64,000 nucleotides of DNA from Lachnospiraceae bacterium (GCA_017521605.1 JAFXCD010000002.1:1-64000), one strand, 5' to 3'; positions 26,585 through 35,882 are shown, counted from the stretch's first letter. The notes: a model not told the origin generated them from the letters alone. Numbers and translations are program-made.

Positions 26585-27268
26585 TTAATTTCTCCTCTTC
26601 AATTTCTGAAAGAATTTACAAACACCTTTTGCAATAGCTTTTACAAGAGCAGGTACCCATTTACCCACAAGCTGAACTTCCAAACAAATTCCCAATACTC
26701 CCAATGCCATACACAGAAGTCCCACTCCTATTACGCAAAGACCTGCCAAAACATTTACAAAACTTATACCAATACCCGCAAGCACTAAAATAACACTTAC
26801 TATCGGACATACTATTCCGATTATGCCAAAAGAAAAGATACCGGCAAACAATACACCTAAAACACCACCGATTATGCCCATAACAGCACCGAATAATCCT
26901 CCAAAAATACCTATCAAGATAGGTGCTGCACATATTAAAATCACAATCTTTAACCAGCCGGGCATATTGCTTTTTTGCATATTCTTCATGGGTTCTTCAA
27001 TGATTTCCGGTATCGGATGGTACTCTACCATCTCTTTTCCGGGCTCCACTCTATCCGGTTCTGCCCCATAATTACTTTGATGAATATCTCTCTTAATATT
27101 CTCAGCCACTTTTTCAGGACTTCCTAAGGAAGCTATGACCTCCTGCTCATTTTCCGGTCCTGCATCTTCAAAATAGTCATTGTAATACTGAAGTGCTTCT
27201 TCTCTCTCTTGAATAGGCACATATAATAACAGCTTCTCCAGCTGACTCATAAATTCCCATCTGCTCAT
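26585..27268 (-). CDS. HAAS/DUF1700 membrane protein
   Basis: A protein of about 227 residues. The N-terminal 80 residues are the HAAS domain (MSRWEFMSQLEKLL... EREEALQYYNDYFEDAGPEN... ASLGSPEKVAENIK). About four glycine-rich hydrophobic segments follow (115-215). I use ATG 27266-27268, 8 nt after GAAGGAAGA, and not the longer open frame. HAAS proteins are coupled to PadR-family repressors and to DUF4097 proteins, as here. The gene lies 22 nt after the PadR stop. Confidence 0.9.
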   Translation of the reverse strand: MSRWEFMSQLEKLLLYVPIQEREEALQYYNDYFEDAGPENEQEVIASLGSPEKVAENIKRDIHQSNYGAEPDRVEPGKEMVEYHPIPEIIEEPMKNMQKSNMPGWLKIVILICAAPILIGIFGGLFGAVMGIIGGVLGVLFAGIFSFGIIGIVCPIVSVILVLAGIGISFVNVLAGLCVIGVGLLCMALGVLGICLEVQLVGKWVPALVKAIAKGVCKFFQKLKRRN

Positions 27269-27290
27269 CTTCGTCTTCCTTCTTCCCTCA

Positions 27291-27608
27291 TCAAATCTTT
27301 CGTTCAAACAATAAATTAATTTTCTGTGAGTAATTGCGCCATTCACTCTCATATAGCTGTAGTTGTGCCCAACCTCTGCTGGTTACCTTGTAATATCGTC
27401 TGTTTCTGCCTGCGCATTCCATGTCATATACTTCCAGGCACTCATCCTTCTGCAATCTGCGTAGTACCGGGTACAAAGTAGACTCCGAAAGCTCTATTAT
27501 CTGCCGCACATCCTGGGTAATCTTGTATCCATATGTTCCTTCCGGTTCCTTGGATACTACTGCCAGTACAATTGCATCCAATAACGCCGCTCCTGTATTA
27601 AATACCAT
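27291..27608 (-). CDS. PadR-family transcriptional repressor
   Basis: A 105-residue winged-helix regulator: GAALLDAIVLAVVSKEPEGT at the start, the recognition region LSESTLYPVLRRLQKDECLE, and the wing AGRNRRYYKVTSRG. The start is ATG 27606-27608, after AAAGGATAGGTGGTCGG. The promoter upstream carries two palindromic operators, one over the -10 region, so autorepression of the whole PadR-HAAS-DUF4097-hydrolase operon is likely. The family recognises small molecules or membrane stress through poorly known signals. Confidence 0.93.
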   Translation of the reverse strand: MVFNTGAALLDAIVLAVVSKEPEGTYGYKITQDVRQIIELSESTLYPVLRRLQKDECLEVYDMECAGRNRRYYKVTSRGWAQLQLYESEWRNYSQKINLLFERKI

Positions 27609-27636
27609 CCGACCACCTATCCTTTTGATTTGTATA

Positions 27637-27698
27637 ATATTATACGCCGTATAATATCCTTTTGCGCATACTATACGACATATAATATTGTTTGTCAA
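27637..27698 (-). promoter_or_regulatory. Promoter and twin PadR operators
   Basis: The -35 TTGACA (complement of 27693-27698), 17-bp spacer and -10 TATAGT (complement of 27670-27675) form a strong promoter. A near-palindrome (ATACTATAC-GAC-ATATAATAT, 27668-27688) covers the -10. A perfect palindrome with half-sites ATATTATAC and GTATAATAT and a 3-bp centre lies just downstream at 27637-27657. The two centres are 31 bp apart, about three helical turns. They are probably bound by PadR. Confidence 0.85.
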
Positions 27699-27740
27699 GT
27701 CCCTTAAATTTCTACTCCGACAATTTACCTTTTTGCAAAC

Positions 27741-27776
27741 AAAAAAACAGGTACGGTAAACTCTCCCGTACCTGCT
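27741..27776 (-). terminator. Terminator of degV-like gene
   Basis: GCAGGTACGG / CCGTACCTG stem followed on the minus strand by seven T. Confidence 0.9.
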
Positions 27777-27788
27777 CATCACTTTATA

Positions 27789-28676
27789 TTAATCTATTCT
27801 CTCATCTCCCCAGAAAAATAGTGCTACAGTTCCCGGACCGGTATGACTACCAATGGTAGTACCGATACTGTTAATCAATACCTTACCATTCAATTTCGGG
27901 AAATATGCTTCTATTAAATCTGCTAATGCCTTAGCATCCTCATAACAATCTGCGTTTGTAATAAAGCATTTTTCACTATAATTCTCTTGATCCTGGGCAA
28001 ATGTCTTCATCTGTTCAAAGGTTTGCTGAATCACCTTTTTCTTACCACGAATCTTAAATCTGGGAATCAACTTTCCTTCGTTACTTACATTTAATAGAGG
28101 ACAAATTCCAAGGATTCCACCTACAAAACCGGCTGTTTTGGATACTCGGCCCCCCTTAATAAAGAAGGTCAAATCAGAGGTAAAGAACCAATGATGCATC
28201 TTTAACTTGTTCTCCTCAGCCCACTGATACAGTTCATCGATATTCATACCTGCATCGCGCATATCAGCCGCCTTATCTACAAATAGCCCAAAACCACCCG
28301 ACGCTGCTAAGGTATCCACAATATAAATCTTGCGGTCAGGATACTTCTCTTCTAAAGTATTCTTTGCAATATTTGCTGAATTTACCACACCGGTAATACC
28401 GGAAGACAAACAGAAATGAATAATATCCTTACCTTCCTTTAAGAAAGATTCAAAATATTCCTCAAACTCTGCCTCGTTAATCTGAGAAGTCATGGTATCT
28501 GCACCATCTCGCATAGCCTGATAAAAGTCCTTAAATGACATGGACACACCCAAATCATCATCATATTGTTTGCCATTCATTATGTAATGGAAGCATATGT
28601 ATTTAATATTTCTTGCTTCAAAATGCTCCTTGGCTAAATCTGCTGTAGAGCAACAACTTAACACAAAATCATTCAT
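27789..28676 (-). CDS. DegV-family fatty-acid-binding protein
   Basis: A 295-residue two-domain protein of the DegV/FakB fold. It has DFVLSCCSTADL at the N-terminus, TSQINEAEFEEYFESFL, the lipid-binding serine loop HFCLSSGITGVVNSA, and GGRVSKTAGFVGGILGICPLLN in the second half. FakB-like members present fatty acids to a kinase for phospholipid synthesis; this paralogue may bind a different acyl chain. Transcription comes from its own promoter (28765-28793) and ends at a strong terminator. Confidence 0.92.
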   Translation of the reverse strand: MNDFVLSCCSTADLAKEHFEARNIKYICFHYIMNGKQYDDDLGVSMSFKDFYQAMRDGADTMTSQINEAEFEEYFESFLKEGKDIIHFCLSSGITGVVNSANIAKNTLEEKYPDRKIYIVDTLAASGGFGLFVDKAADMRDAGMNIDELYQWAEENKLKMHHWFFTSDLTFFIKGGRVSKTAGFVGGILGICPLLNVSNEGKLIPRFKIRGKKKVIQQTFEQMKTFAQDQENYSEKCFITNADCYEDAKALADLIEAYFPKLNGKVLINSIGTTIGSHTGPGTVALFFWGDERID

Positions 28677-28764
28677 GCCACAAAACCGGTTCCCGCCATT
28701 CCGGGCACCTACCCCTTTCTATTGTATAGGTTTTTCAACTCTTTTATGTGGTTTTCATTACTAC

Positions 28765-28793
28765 ATTCTACATCATTTACTTTATTTTGTAAA
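28765..28793 (-). promoter_or_regulatory. Promoter of degV-like gene
   Basis: The -35 TTTACA (complement of 28788-28793), 17-bp spacer and -10 TAGAAT (complement of 28765-28770) lie about 90 nt before the gene. Confidence 0.65.
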
Positions 28794-28819
28794 TACCCCT
28801 ATTTGATTTTTTACATATA

Positions 28820-28895
28820 AGAGGACATCCGACGATGCCCTCTCCAGGAATTGCTTCGCACTTCTTGGCTAAAACCACTGTACCGGTATAATTCC
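28820..28895. repeat. Structured intergenic element with two hairpins
   Basis: The first hairpin is AGAGG.CATC / GATG.CCTCT (28820-28843) with a CGAC loop. The second has GGAATT at 28847-28852 and AATTCC at 28890-28895 enclosing a GC-richer region. The element sits between the GH13 terminator and the degV promoter and has no coding potential I recognise. It looks like a palindromic intergenic repeat; copy number cannot be judged from one window. Confidence 0.5.
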
Positions 28896-28903
28896 TACAT
28901 GCC

Positions 28904-28932
28904 AAAGAAGACGCTTGTAAAGCGTCTTCTTT
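28904..28932 (-). terminator. Terminator of GH67-GH13 operon
   Basis: A perfect 13-bp stem (AAAGAAGACGCTT / AAGCGTCTTCTTT) with a 3-nt loop. It follows the GH13 stop by 8 nt. Confidence 0.9.
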
Positions 28933-28940
28933 CGTATCTC

Positions 28941-30254
28941 CTATATCAAAACTTTCCAGAAATAGGCACTATAACCAGACATTTCTACTCCTCCCTCCAA
29001 AGATTTCTCCTCTCCGGAAATCAAGTCCACAACCTTTGATGCTCTTGCCTGGAAATGTGCCATAAAGCTTTGTTCATCCGCATTAATAGCTACCAACACC
29101 CGTTCCCCATCCACAGCTCTTTCAAAAATACATTGCCTGTTGGTTAACACATGTGTGAAGAAATCACCATAATTTAGTGCCCTGGAAGACTTCTTGGCTT
29201 CAGCCAATAGTGCCACCCATTCCGACATACCATTCTCCACCGGCTCTGTAAAATAAGGTCGTAATGAAGGGTCTCCATCCTTTTTCTCTCCTCGGGTTCC
29301 CCACTCACTACCATAGTACACACAAGGGATTCCCGGCATGCCAAACATCAATGCATACACCAGAGGTAGATGCTTTTTATTCTCTAAAATACTTGCCACA
29401 CGGCTTACATCATGATTATCCACAAATGTCAAAAGATGCTTCCCTTTATAAAGAGTCCAGTTCTCCGGACCAAACTGACGCTTCAGGGAATGTATGATTT
29501 CAAACATGTTCATACAGTTAAAACTACTAAACAGCCCCTTATAACATTCATAATTAGTGGCTGAATGCAGCATGGAATCATTCATGAGACGATTATAATC
29601 TCCATGAAGCATTTCTCCCAACAGGAAAAAATCCTGCTTCTTACTGTCACAAAAACTACGGAGTCTACGCACAAAATTTTCATCCAAACTGTATGCCACA
29701 TCCAGTCGTAGCCCGTCTATATCAAACTCTTTCATCCAAAACTCCACGCTTTCCAACAAATACTGAACCACCTCTTCATTCTTCAGGTTCAGCTTCACCA
29801 GATCATAATTGCCTTCCCAGCCTTCATACCACAATCCATCATTGTAAGGGGAATTTCCGCCAAAATCAATCCTGTAAAACCAATTTACATAAGGAGAACG
29901 CTCCCTGTTTCTGACTACATCCTGAAAAGGTTCAAAACCTCTTCCCACATGATTAAACACGCCATCCAACACCACACGGATTCCTTTTTGGTGCAATGCA
30001 TCACAAACAACCTTGAAATCTTCATTGGTGCCAAGACGTTTATCAATTAAACGATAATCTCTGGTATTGTAGCCATGAGTATCGGACTCAAATACAGGCG
30101 AAAAATAGATGGCATTGCATCCCAGATTTTTTATATGAGGGATCCAATCCAGTACATGTAAAATACGTGGCTCCTCTACTCCATCATTTTCAAAAGGGGC
30201 TCCACAAAACCCCATGGGATAAATCTGATAAAACACACTTTCATATGCCCACAT
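28941..30254 (-). CDS. GH13 alpha-amylase-family glycosidase, cytoplasmic
   Basis: A 437-residue TIM-barrel glycosidase without a signal peptide. The conserved GH13 regions are present: DGVFNHVG (I), GLRLDVAYS (II, nucleophile Asp), LLGEMLHGDY (III, acid/base Glu) and FVDNHDVSR (IV). The short length and the start MWAYESVFYQIYPMGFCG suggest an intracellular maltodextrin- or oligosaccharide-degrading enzyme. ATG 30252-30254 follows AAGGAGAG by 8 nt. It follows the GH67 gene by 67 nt and probably shares its transcript, an odd pairing of alpha-glucan and glucuronoxylan functions. Confidence 0.93.
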   Translation of the reverse strand: MWAYESVFYQIYPMGFCGAPFENDGVEEPRILHVLDWIPHIKNLGCNAIYFSPVFESDTHGYNTRDYRLIDKRLGTNEDFKVVCDALHQKGIRVVLDGVFNHVGRGFEPFQDVVRNRERSPYVNWFYRIDFGGNSPYNDGLWYEGWEGNYDLVKLNLKNEEVVQYLLESVEFWMKEFDIDGLRLDVAYSLDENFVRRLRSFCDSKKQDFFLLGEMLHGDYNRLMNDSMLHSATNYECYKGLFSSFNCMNMFEIIHSLKRQFGPENWTLYKGKHLLTFVDNHDVSRVASILENKKHLPLVYALMFGMPGIPCVYYGSEWGTRGEKKDGDPSLRPYFTEPVENGMSEWVALLAEAKKSSRALNYGDFFTHVLTNRQCIFERAVDGERVLVAINADEQSFMAHFQARASKVVDLISGEEKSLEGGVEMSGYSAYFWKVLI

Positions 30255-30321
30255 AATCTGTACTCTCCTTATAGCTATTCTTTTGGGTCTTTGTACAATT
30301 TTTAGCACGTTACTTCTATTG

Positions 30322-32313
30322 TTAGTATATCATTCTTTCTTTCTCATCCGCAATACCACTTTTCCTATAGAAATAGGTGTTCACCTGATCTCTCCATTCT
30401 TTGGCATTAGCCAGCTGTTTGTTGAAACGTTCTGTCACTACTGTAAAGATTTCCTCATTCACTCTACCTTTCAGAGTAGCCCAGGAAGCCATCATCGCCT
30501 CCACTTCCTCCACACCTTCAAAATGGGTATCATAAATATGCTGAATCAAGGTTTTTCCGGACTTTAAAGTATATGTATAAGGTACATGATGGAAGAACAA
30601 AAGCAATTCCTCCGGACAGGTTTCCATACTGTTATACATGGCGGCATTGGGTTCATAATACTGTTGTGCATAGCCGGTTCCCTTATCCGAACGATCCACA
30701 CCCATTCCTAAGTGGTCTGCACGATGATAGGTTCCCCAGCGTGAATACTCATATCCATCAATACTGGGCCCGTAATGCACATGAGGAGTTACCATCCAGC
30801 CAATCCCAAGTGGCGTAGTATATTTTTCATAGGTTGCACGGGATTCCATAAGAATCTTCAATACCTTTTCCACTACCTCTGTATCATTAGAAAATGCCTG
30901 GCGAATCCATTCCTCCGCAATTTCCTCCGCAGTCAGCTTCATATTGTAAGCCAGACGACCAAAACCATAGAAATTAGCACCTGCCAAATCATTTCCAGTC
31001 CAGTTCTTGTCATTACCTGTATTTATCACAGCCGCAAAGCCCGTATTTATATTACCCAAAGTTCTGCCACTGATTATATCGGCTATGGTATCATGTTCTT
31101 TTGCACAATAAGTTTTAAACTCCAGAATCTCTTTAAACATAGGAATCAGATAGCAGACATCAATCTGATGTCCCGTGTATTCCTGTGCCACCTGCACCTC
31201 TAACATCTGATTGGTCTTCTTTAAACCACCCAGCAAAGGTGAAATCGGCTCACGTACCTGGAAATCCATAGGGCCATTTTTAATCTGCAATATTACATTA
31301 TCGTGATAATCTCCGTCCATTTTAATAAAATTATCATATGCCGCACGGGCACGGTCTGTCTTGTAATCTCTCCAATCCTGCTGACAATTATATACAAAAC
31401 AACGCCAGATAATGATACCACCATAAGGTTTGATAATATCAGCCAGCATATTGGCACCATCAGCCTGGGTTCTGCCATAAGTAAAAGGCCCCGGTCTTCC
31501 CTCAGAATCAGCTTTTACCAGAAAACCACCCAGATTAGGGATTTTTGCATATACTTCACCAATCTTCTGCTCCCACCATTTGATTACTTCAGGGTCTAGC
31601 GGGTCAGCACTATTGGGGCCACCCAATTCTATGGTTGCCGCAAAATTAAGACTCAAAAATAGTTTTATACCGAAACCGGAAAACAAATCTGTCATTTCCT
31701 TCACTTTCTCTAAGTAGCGGTCTGTAATCAGATAAGTAGCCGGCCCTACTACATTTACATTGTTAATTACCACTGCATTGATGCCCACACTGGCTACCAG
31801 TCTACAATAATCTCTGGTACGTTCATTTACCACAACTTCCTCTTTTACAAAGAAGAAGGACTTTCCGGAATAACCACGCTCAATACTTCCATCCATATTG
31901 TCCCAATGATTGTACATACGGAAAGGACTGCCCGGTTGCTCTGCAATCTTAATATCTGTAAGGCTCTTCTCCATGGAAATCTGGCGAAGCAGGGCATAAA
32001 TTCCATATAGCATACCTCTCTCATCACTTGCCTGTAGAGTAAGAATACCCTCTTTTTCTTCTATATTATATCCTTCTGAATGTATCTCGTTGTTCTTTAC
32101 GATTTGAATACCTGTTTCCAGTTGTTCTTCAAAGGTAACCTCTGTTTTCACGGATAACATCCCTGCTATTCCTATTTCTAATTCTTTTATCGCATTCTGT
32201 AGTATTACACTCTCTTTATCAAAGCCTTGAAAGGATATTTTTTTCAAAAACTTATTGTTACCACAATCCTTTTTAGGGCTATAAGAAAGCCATCCCTGAG
32301 TCCATTGCTTCAT
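30322..32313 (-). CDS. aguA: Alpha-glucuronidase, GH67
   Basis: A 663-residue cytoplasmic enzyme that removes 4-O-methylglucuronic acid from xylo-oligosaccharides. GH67 hallmarks include SPFRMYNHWDNMDGSIERGYSG, GINAVVINNVNV, the KADSEGRPGPFTYGRTQADG stretch, the catalytic-region Glu/Asp in DYHDNVILQIKNGPMDFQVREP, and QVAQEYTGHQ. No secretion signal is seen, so xylo-oligosaccharides must be imported. ATG 32311-32313 follows CTAGGAGGAGATGAAAT-type sequence. A cre site sits just upstream, indicating carbon catabolite control. Confidence 0.95.
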   Translation of the reverse strand: MKQWTQGWLSYSPKKDCGNNKFLKKISFQGFDKESVILQNAIKELEIGIAGMLSVKTEVTFEEQLETGIQIVKNNEIHSEGYNIEEKEGILTLQASDERGMLYGIYALLRQISMEKSLTDIKIAEQPGSPFRMYNHWDNMDGSIERGYSGKSFFFVKEEVVVNERTRDYCRLVASVGINAVVINNVNVVGPATYLITDRYLEKVKEMTDLFSGFGIKLFLSLNFAATIELGGPNSADPLDPEVIKWWEQKIGEVYAKIPNLGGFLVKADSEGRPGPFTYGRTQADGANMLADIIKPYGGIIIWRCFVYNCQQDWRDYKTDRARAAYDNFIKMDGDYHDNVILQIKNGPMDFQVREPISPLLGGLKKTNQMLEVQVAQEYTGHQIDVCYLIPMFKEILEFKTYCAKEHDTIADIISGRTLGNINTGFAAVINTGNDKNWTGNDLAGANFYGFGRLAYNMKLTAEEIAEEWIRQAFSNDTEVVEKVLKILMESRATYEKYTTPLGIGWMVTPHVHYGPSIDGYEYSRWGTYHRADHLGMGVDRSDKGTGYAQQYYEPNAAMYNSMETCPEELLLFFHHVPYTYTLKSGKTLIQHIYDTHFEGVEEVEAMMASWATLKGRVNEEIFTVVTERFNKQLANAKEWRDQVNTYFYRKSGIADEKERMIY

Positions 32314-32338
32314 ATTTCATCTCCTCCTAAAACCATTT

Positions 32339-32352
32339 TGGTAGCGCTTACA
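32339..32352. promoter_or_regulatory. Catabolite-responsive element (cre)
   Basis: TGGTAGCGCTTACA fits the TGNNANCGNTNNCA consensus. It lies 26 nt before the alpha-glucuronidase start, so CcpA bound here could block elongation or initiation when preferred sugars are present. Confidence 0.75.
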
Positions 32353-32855
32353 TTTACATATTAGCTTATCTTATCAATTGTTTTTTTGCAATGTATTATT
32401 CTGTACACTTTTTGAGCAGAGTAGCAAGATATCTTTTTCAAAATTACCCTCTACCTTTTCTCTGAAAACTATTATATGAGATAGAAGCACAGAATAATAG
32501 TTAACATAATGACATTGACTTTGCAAGTCATTATGCAAGTATAATTGCAAATATAAAATTTTGTCGATAAACTCTTAAAATGTCATATTTTCTGTCACTT
32601 TATCACTTATAATCCACAATTTCCACAGAGTTATCCACATATACACCTATGTCATCCCCCCCTATCTATGACGTCGTTTTCATATAAAATGCATGTCATT
32701 TTTTCACAAATTGCAAAATTCGCATATATGTTCGGTTAACATAGTTTATTAACCATAATTATTACTATGTCTACTTCAAAATTTTCAAAAAATAAAAAAC
32801 AGGTTTAAAGTTTATATAGAAAAACCCAAAACCTGTTTTCGATTTTTATGGATTG
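32353..32855. other. AT-rich intergenic region of about 500 bp
   Basis: No ORF is convincing here. It contains an inverted repeat CATAATGAC / GTCATTATG (about 32505-32535), one perfect DnaA-box-like TTATCCACA at 32631-32639, and the GH67 promoter region at the low-coordinate end. The terminator of the helicase gene (32796-32839) is at the other end. The middle 200 bp show nothing else I can support. Confidence 0.5.
32796..32839 (-). terminator. Terminator of helicase gene
   Basis: AAAACAGGTTT / AAACCTGTTTT stem (11 bp) with an AT-rich loop, then T-rich sequence on the minus strand. Confidence 0.8.
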
Positions 32856-35345
32856 TTATAGCCAGGAATCCCAAAAATGTTCTATTTTTTTCTCAATTTG
32901 AGAAAGACCAACCTCCTGGTAGCCATCCCACTCCCGTGGAAAAAGACGTACATAGGCGTTCTGCAAAAATCTCTCATCCAATAGAGTGATAATTCCGATG
33001 TCTTCAGAGGTACGAATCACGCGCCCGGCAGCCTGCAGCACCTTATTCATACCGGGAAAACGATATGCATAGTCAAAACCGTTCCCACCATTGTCGTCAA
33101 AGTAGTTTTTCAGGATTTCGCGCTCAAAACATACCTGTGGAAGACCCGTTCCAATGATAATAGCACCAATTAAACTATCATGCTTTAAATCTATACCTTC
33201 ACTAAAGATTCCTCCCAAAACGCAGAATGCAATCAAATATCTGTCTACCTCATAGGAAATTTCAAAATTCAGTGCATTTTCTATATCTAAATCCACATTT
33301 CCTTCAAATAGATGCAGGAACTCTTCTCTGTCAGCTTCATTCATTACATCTGACTGCAAAACACAGTCCATTTCCTCTGTAGCGAAATATTCCCGAAATG
33401 CAGTATATACCTCTTCCATAAAAGCATAGGATGGACAGAATACCATATAATTCCCATGTCGTTTTGTCACAATTTGCTGAATGTATCTGGCAATCTTTAT
33501 AAATTCATCTTCTGAACGCCTGGTATACTTGCTGGTTACATCATTTGCTATGAATAATCCACGCTTTTCCGGGGCAAATACAGAATTAGCATAAACTTCA
33601 TAATCCTTTTCCTCTCCGCCTAACAGCGCTTTATAGTACTGTATAGGTAGAAAAGTGGCAGAAAACAGCACACTACTACGTCCTTTTCGCATACATTCCT
33701 TCAAATTGGTAGAAGGATCCACACAAAACAGCTTTACTAAAAACTCACCATTTTCCTTACGTTGTGAGTATTTCACATATTTCTCATCCACCAGTTCATA
33801 AATTTCCAAGAAATGTTTGATTTTGAAATACAAGTCTAGAAGTAGCTCTTTTTCCGGTATTTCTCCCTCTTCATTCTCTTCCAAGTAACTTTCCATAGTA
33901 CCTTGAAGACGCATTAAAGGCTGTACCAAACTCTCCACACTATCCAATAAACGGCAGCCTTCGCATTCTTTCTTTAGGGCTAACATCTCCTTATTGCACT
34001 TTTCCAGCTGCTTAATCATACCATAGGCATATCCCTGACCGAAAAGTACGGTTTTATGGGACAATCCCTTAGTTTCCTTCTGCTCCTCTATTTCTTCCAC
34101 ACCTTCCTGTAGGACTCCCTTTAACTCCAGAAACTCCTCTTTCAGAAGGGTGGCACTATACATTTCCCTACCTCTTTCCAGCAAATTATGAGCCTCATCA
34201 ATGAGAAATATATGATTCTTACTACTATTTTCTCCAAAGAAACGCTTCAGATACACATGAGGATCAAACAAATAATTATAATCTCCGATAATCGCATCTG
34301 CATATAAACTCATATCCAAACAGAACTCAAAGGGACAAACCTTATGCTTGTGGGCATATTCTTCTATCTTTTCCCGACTAAAGCTGTCCTCATGGGTTAG
34401 AAGGTCATACATAGCCTCATTAATACGATCAAAATGCCCCCTGGCATAGGGACAATGCTCCGGATTACACTTGGTCTGCTCCATAAAACATATTTTATCC
34501 TTGGCTGTCAATACCACACTTTTTAGCTGTAGTCCCTGCTGTCTTAGTAGCTGAAAGGTCTGCTCCGCAACCGTACGTGTTATGGTCTTGGCCGTCAGGT
34601 AAAAGACCTTATCTCCCATACTCTTTTCCATAGCCTTAATAGCCGGAAAAACTGTAGAAATAGTCTTTCCCACACCTGTTGGAGCTTCTAAAAACAGCTT
34701 CCTTTTATGATATATAGTCTGATATACATAAGTCACCAGCTCCTTTTGTCCTTCTCGATAGGAAAAAGGGAACTGTACCTGACGAATGGATTCATTTCTG
34801 GTCTGCTTCCAATGATACTCATAATCCGCCCATTTCAAATACTCCTGCAAAACTCCTTCAAACCATTCCTTCAGCTCTGTAAAGGTGTACTCTGAAGTAA
34901 AATAACGAATTTCTTCCGTTTCTATATGACAATAGGTCATACGTACCTGTATAACTGAAATTTCCTTTTGTAAGGCATATATATATGCATAACACTTAGC
35001 CTGGGCCAAATGTACCGGGTTAGCCTCTTTCATACGAAAAAGCTCCCTGTAAGTACCCTTGATTTCATCAATCACTTTTTCCTTAGGGGTATCAATAATA
35101 CCATCGGCACGCCCCTCCACCACCAAATCATAATGCTCTGTCGTATGGGTATAACGAAGTGTCACTTCTGCCTGATAATCCGAACCCATCCTTTTCTGAA
35201 TCATCCGGTGCATCCGGCTTCCCTCCTGCATGGCAGTATCTGAGGAGGCATGATGACGATTATCAATATCACCGCTTCGTAATATAAATTCTACCAGTTC
35301 TCTTACCGAGACCTTGATCTGCTCTCTAGATGTCTCCATCCTCAC
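32856..35345 (-). CDS. Fe-S helicase (DinG/XPD-like) with N-terminal PD-(D/E)XK nuclease domain
   Basis: An 829-residue helicase. Residues about 45-170 are a Cas4/RecB-like nuclease: VEGRADGIID, then KVIDEIKGTYR and the AQAKCYAYIYA helix. The helicase has Walker A EAPTGVGKTIS, an Fe-S cluster loop (CFMEQTKCNPEHC...CPFEFC), the DEAH box FLIDEAHNLL, and C-terminal motifs FSEGIDLKHDSL and QAAGRVIRTSEDIG. It probably unwinds and trims damaged DNA. The start may be GTG 35343-35345 (5 nt after AAGGAG) or ATG 35337-35339. The 5' end overlaps the preceding membrane-protein gene by 20 nt. Confidence 0.92.
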   Translation of the reverse strand: MRMETSREQIKVSVRELVEFILRSGDIDNRHHASSDTAMQEGSRMHRMIQKRMGSDYQAEVTLRYTHTTEHYDLVVEGRADGIIDTPKEKVIDEIKGTYRELFRMKEANPVHLAQAKCYAYIYALQKEISVIQVRMTYCHIETEEIRYFTSEYTFTELKEWFEGVLQEYLKWADYEYHWKQTRNESIRQVQFPFSYREGQKELVTYVYQTIYHKRKLFLEAPTGVGKTISTVFPAIKAMEKSMGDKVFYLTAKTITRTVAEQTFQLLRQQGLQLKSVVLTAKDKICFMEQTKCNPEHCPYARGHFDRINEAMYDLLTHEDSFSREKIEEYAHKHKVCPFEFCLDMSLYADAIIGDYNYLFDPHVYLKRFFGENSSKNHIFLIDEAHNLLERGREMYSATLLKEEFLELKGVLQEGVEEIEEQKETKGLSHKTVLFGQGYAYGMIKQLEKCNKEMLALKKECEGCRLLDSVESLVQPLMRLQGTMESYLEENEEGEIPEKELLLDLYFKIKHFLEIYELVDEKYVKYSQRKENGEFLVKLFCVDPSTNLKECMRKGRSSVLFSATFLPIQYYKALLGGEEKDYEVYANSVFAPEKRGLFIANDVTSKYTRRSEDEFIKIARYIQQIVTKRHGNYMVFCPSYAFMEEVYTAFREYFATEEMDCVLQSDVMNEADREEFLHLFEGNVDLDIENALNFEISYEVDRYLIAFCVLGGIFSEGIDLKHDSLIGAIIIGTGLPQVCFEREILKNYFDDNGGNGFDYAYRFPGMNKVLQAAGRVIRTSEDIGIITLLDERFLQNAYVRLFPREWDGYQEVGLSQIEKKIEHFWDSWL

Positions 35346-35811
35346 TACTGCTCCTTAAGCTTTTACTATCTCTATACAATTGTATAATACGCAAAATCAA
35401 ACTGCACCAAAAGGTAATTACTAACGTAAATAAACAGAAATAAAGCATTAATAAATCATCTCTTTCCCTCGGGTAATCCGGACTAGTCCAAAGAGTTTGC
35501 TTACTAAAGAAAATCGAATAAACACACCAGATTGCAGTATGTATTCCCATTCCTATCCATTGTGAAAACAGTATCGTACCCTCTCCCAAGGAAATATGAC
35601 GCCCTATTATCTGATTCAATCGAATACCACTAACAGCCGCAATCGCGGACCAAAAACACAATCCAAAAAACGGCAAGAATCCATCATGTTTTACAGCACA
35701 AACGTAATGCATTATCCCTCTGCCAAATATCAAAACTAACACTCCAAATATAATCAAAGAAATCACTACAGAAGTCAAAAATCTATACATAGGCTTCTCT
35801 TTTTTGTCCAT
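35326..35811 (-). CDS. Small four-helix membrane protein of unknown function
   Basis: A 161-residue protein with four hydrophobic segments (about 10-33, 43-65, 80-102 and 118-142) and a Ser/Arg-rich tail. I recognise no family. It is directly upstream of, and overlaps, the helicase gene, so they are likely co-transcribed. The ATG at 35809-35811 follows an AGGAGG-like site. Whether it is functionally linked to DNA repair is unknown. Confidence 0.65.
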   Translation of the reverse strand: MDKKEKPMYRFLTSVVISLIIFGVLVLIFGRGIMHYVCAVKHDGFLPFFGLCFWSAIAAVSGIRLNQIIGRHISLGEGTILFSQWIGMGIHTAIWCVYSIFFSKQTLWTSPDYPRERDDLLMLYFCLFTLVITFWCSLILRIIQLYRDSKSLRSSSEDGDI

Positions 35812-35882
35812 CCGCTAATCCTCCTATCGCAAAATACTATAATATGATTATAGCACGAACTCATATATATCGCAAATTCAGC

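Noticed and set aside
23298..32313. Plus-strand ORFs of 60-140 codons throughout the window
   Set aside because: They lie antisense to well-supported minus-strand genes and lack ribosome binding sites and protein-like sequence.
32631..32639. DnaA box suggesting a replication origin
   Set aside because: Only one perfect box was found and no dnaA, dnaN or box cluster lies nearby. A single 9-mer in an AT-rich gap is expected by chance.
32712..32730. Possible LexA box in the intergenic region (CGAACATATATGCG on the minus strand)
   Set aside because: One half-site does not match GTTC, and no gene start lies at a suitable distance.
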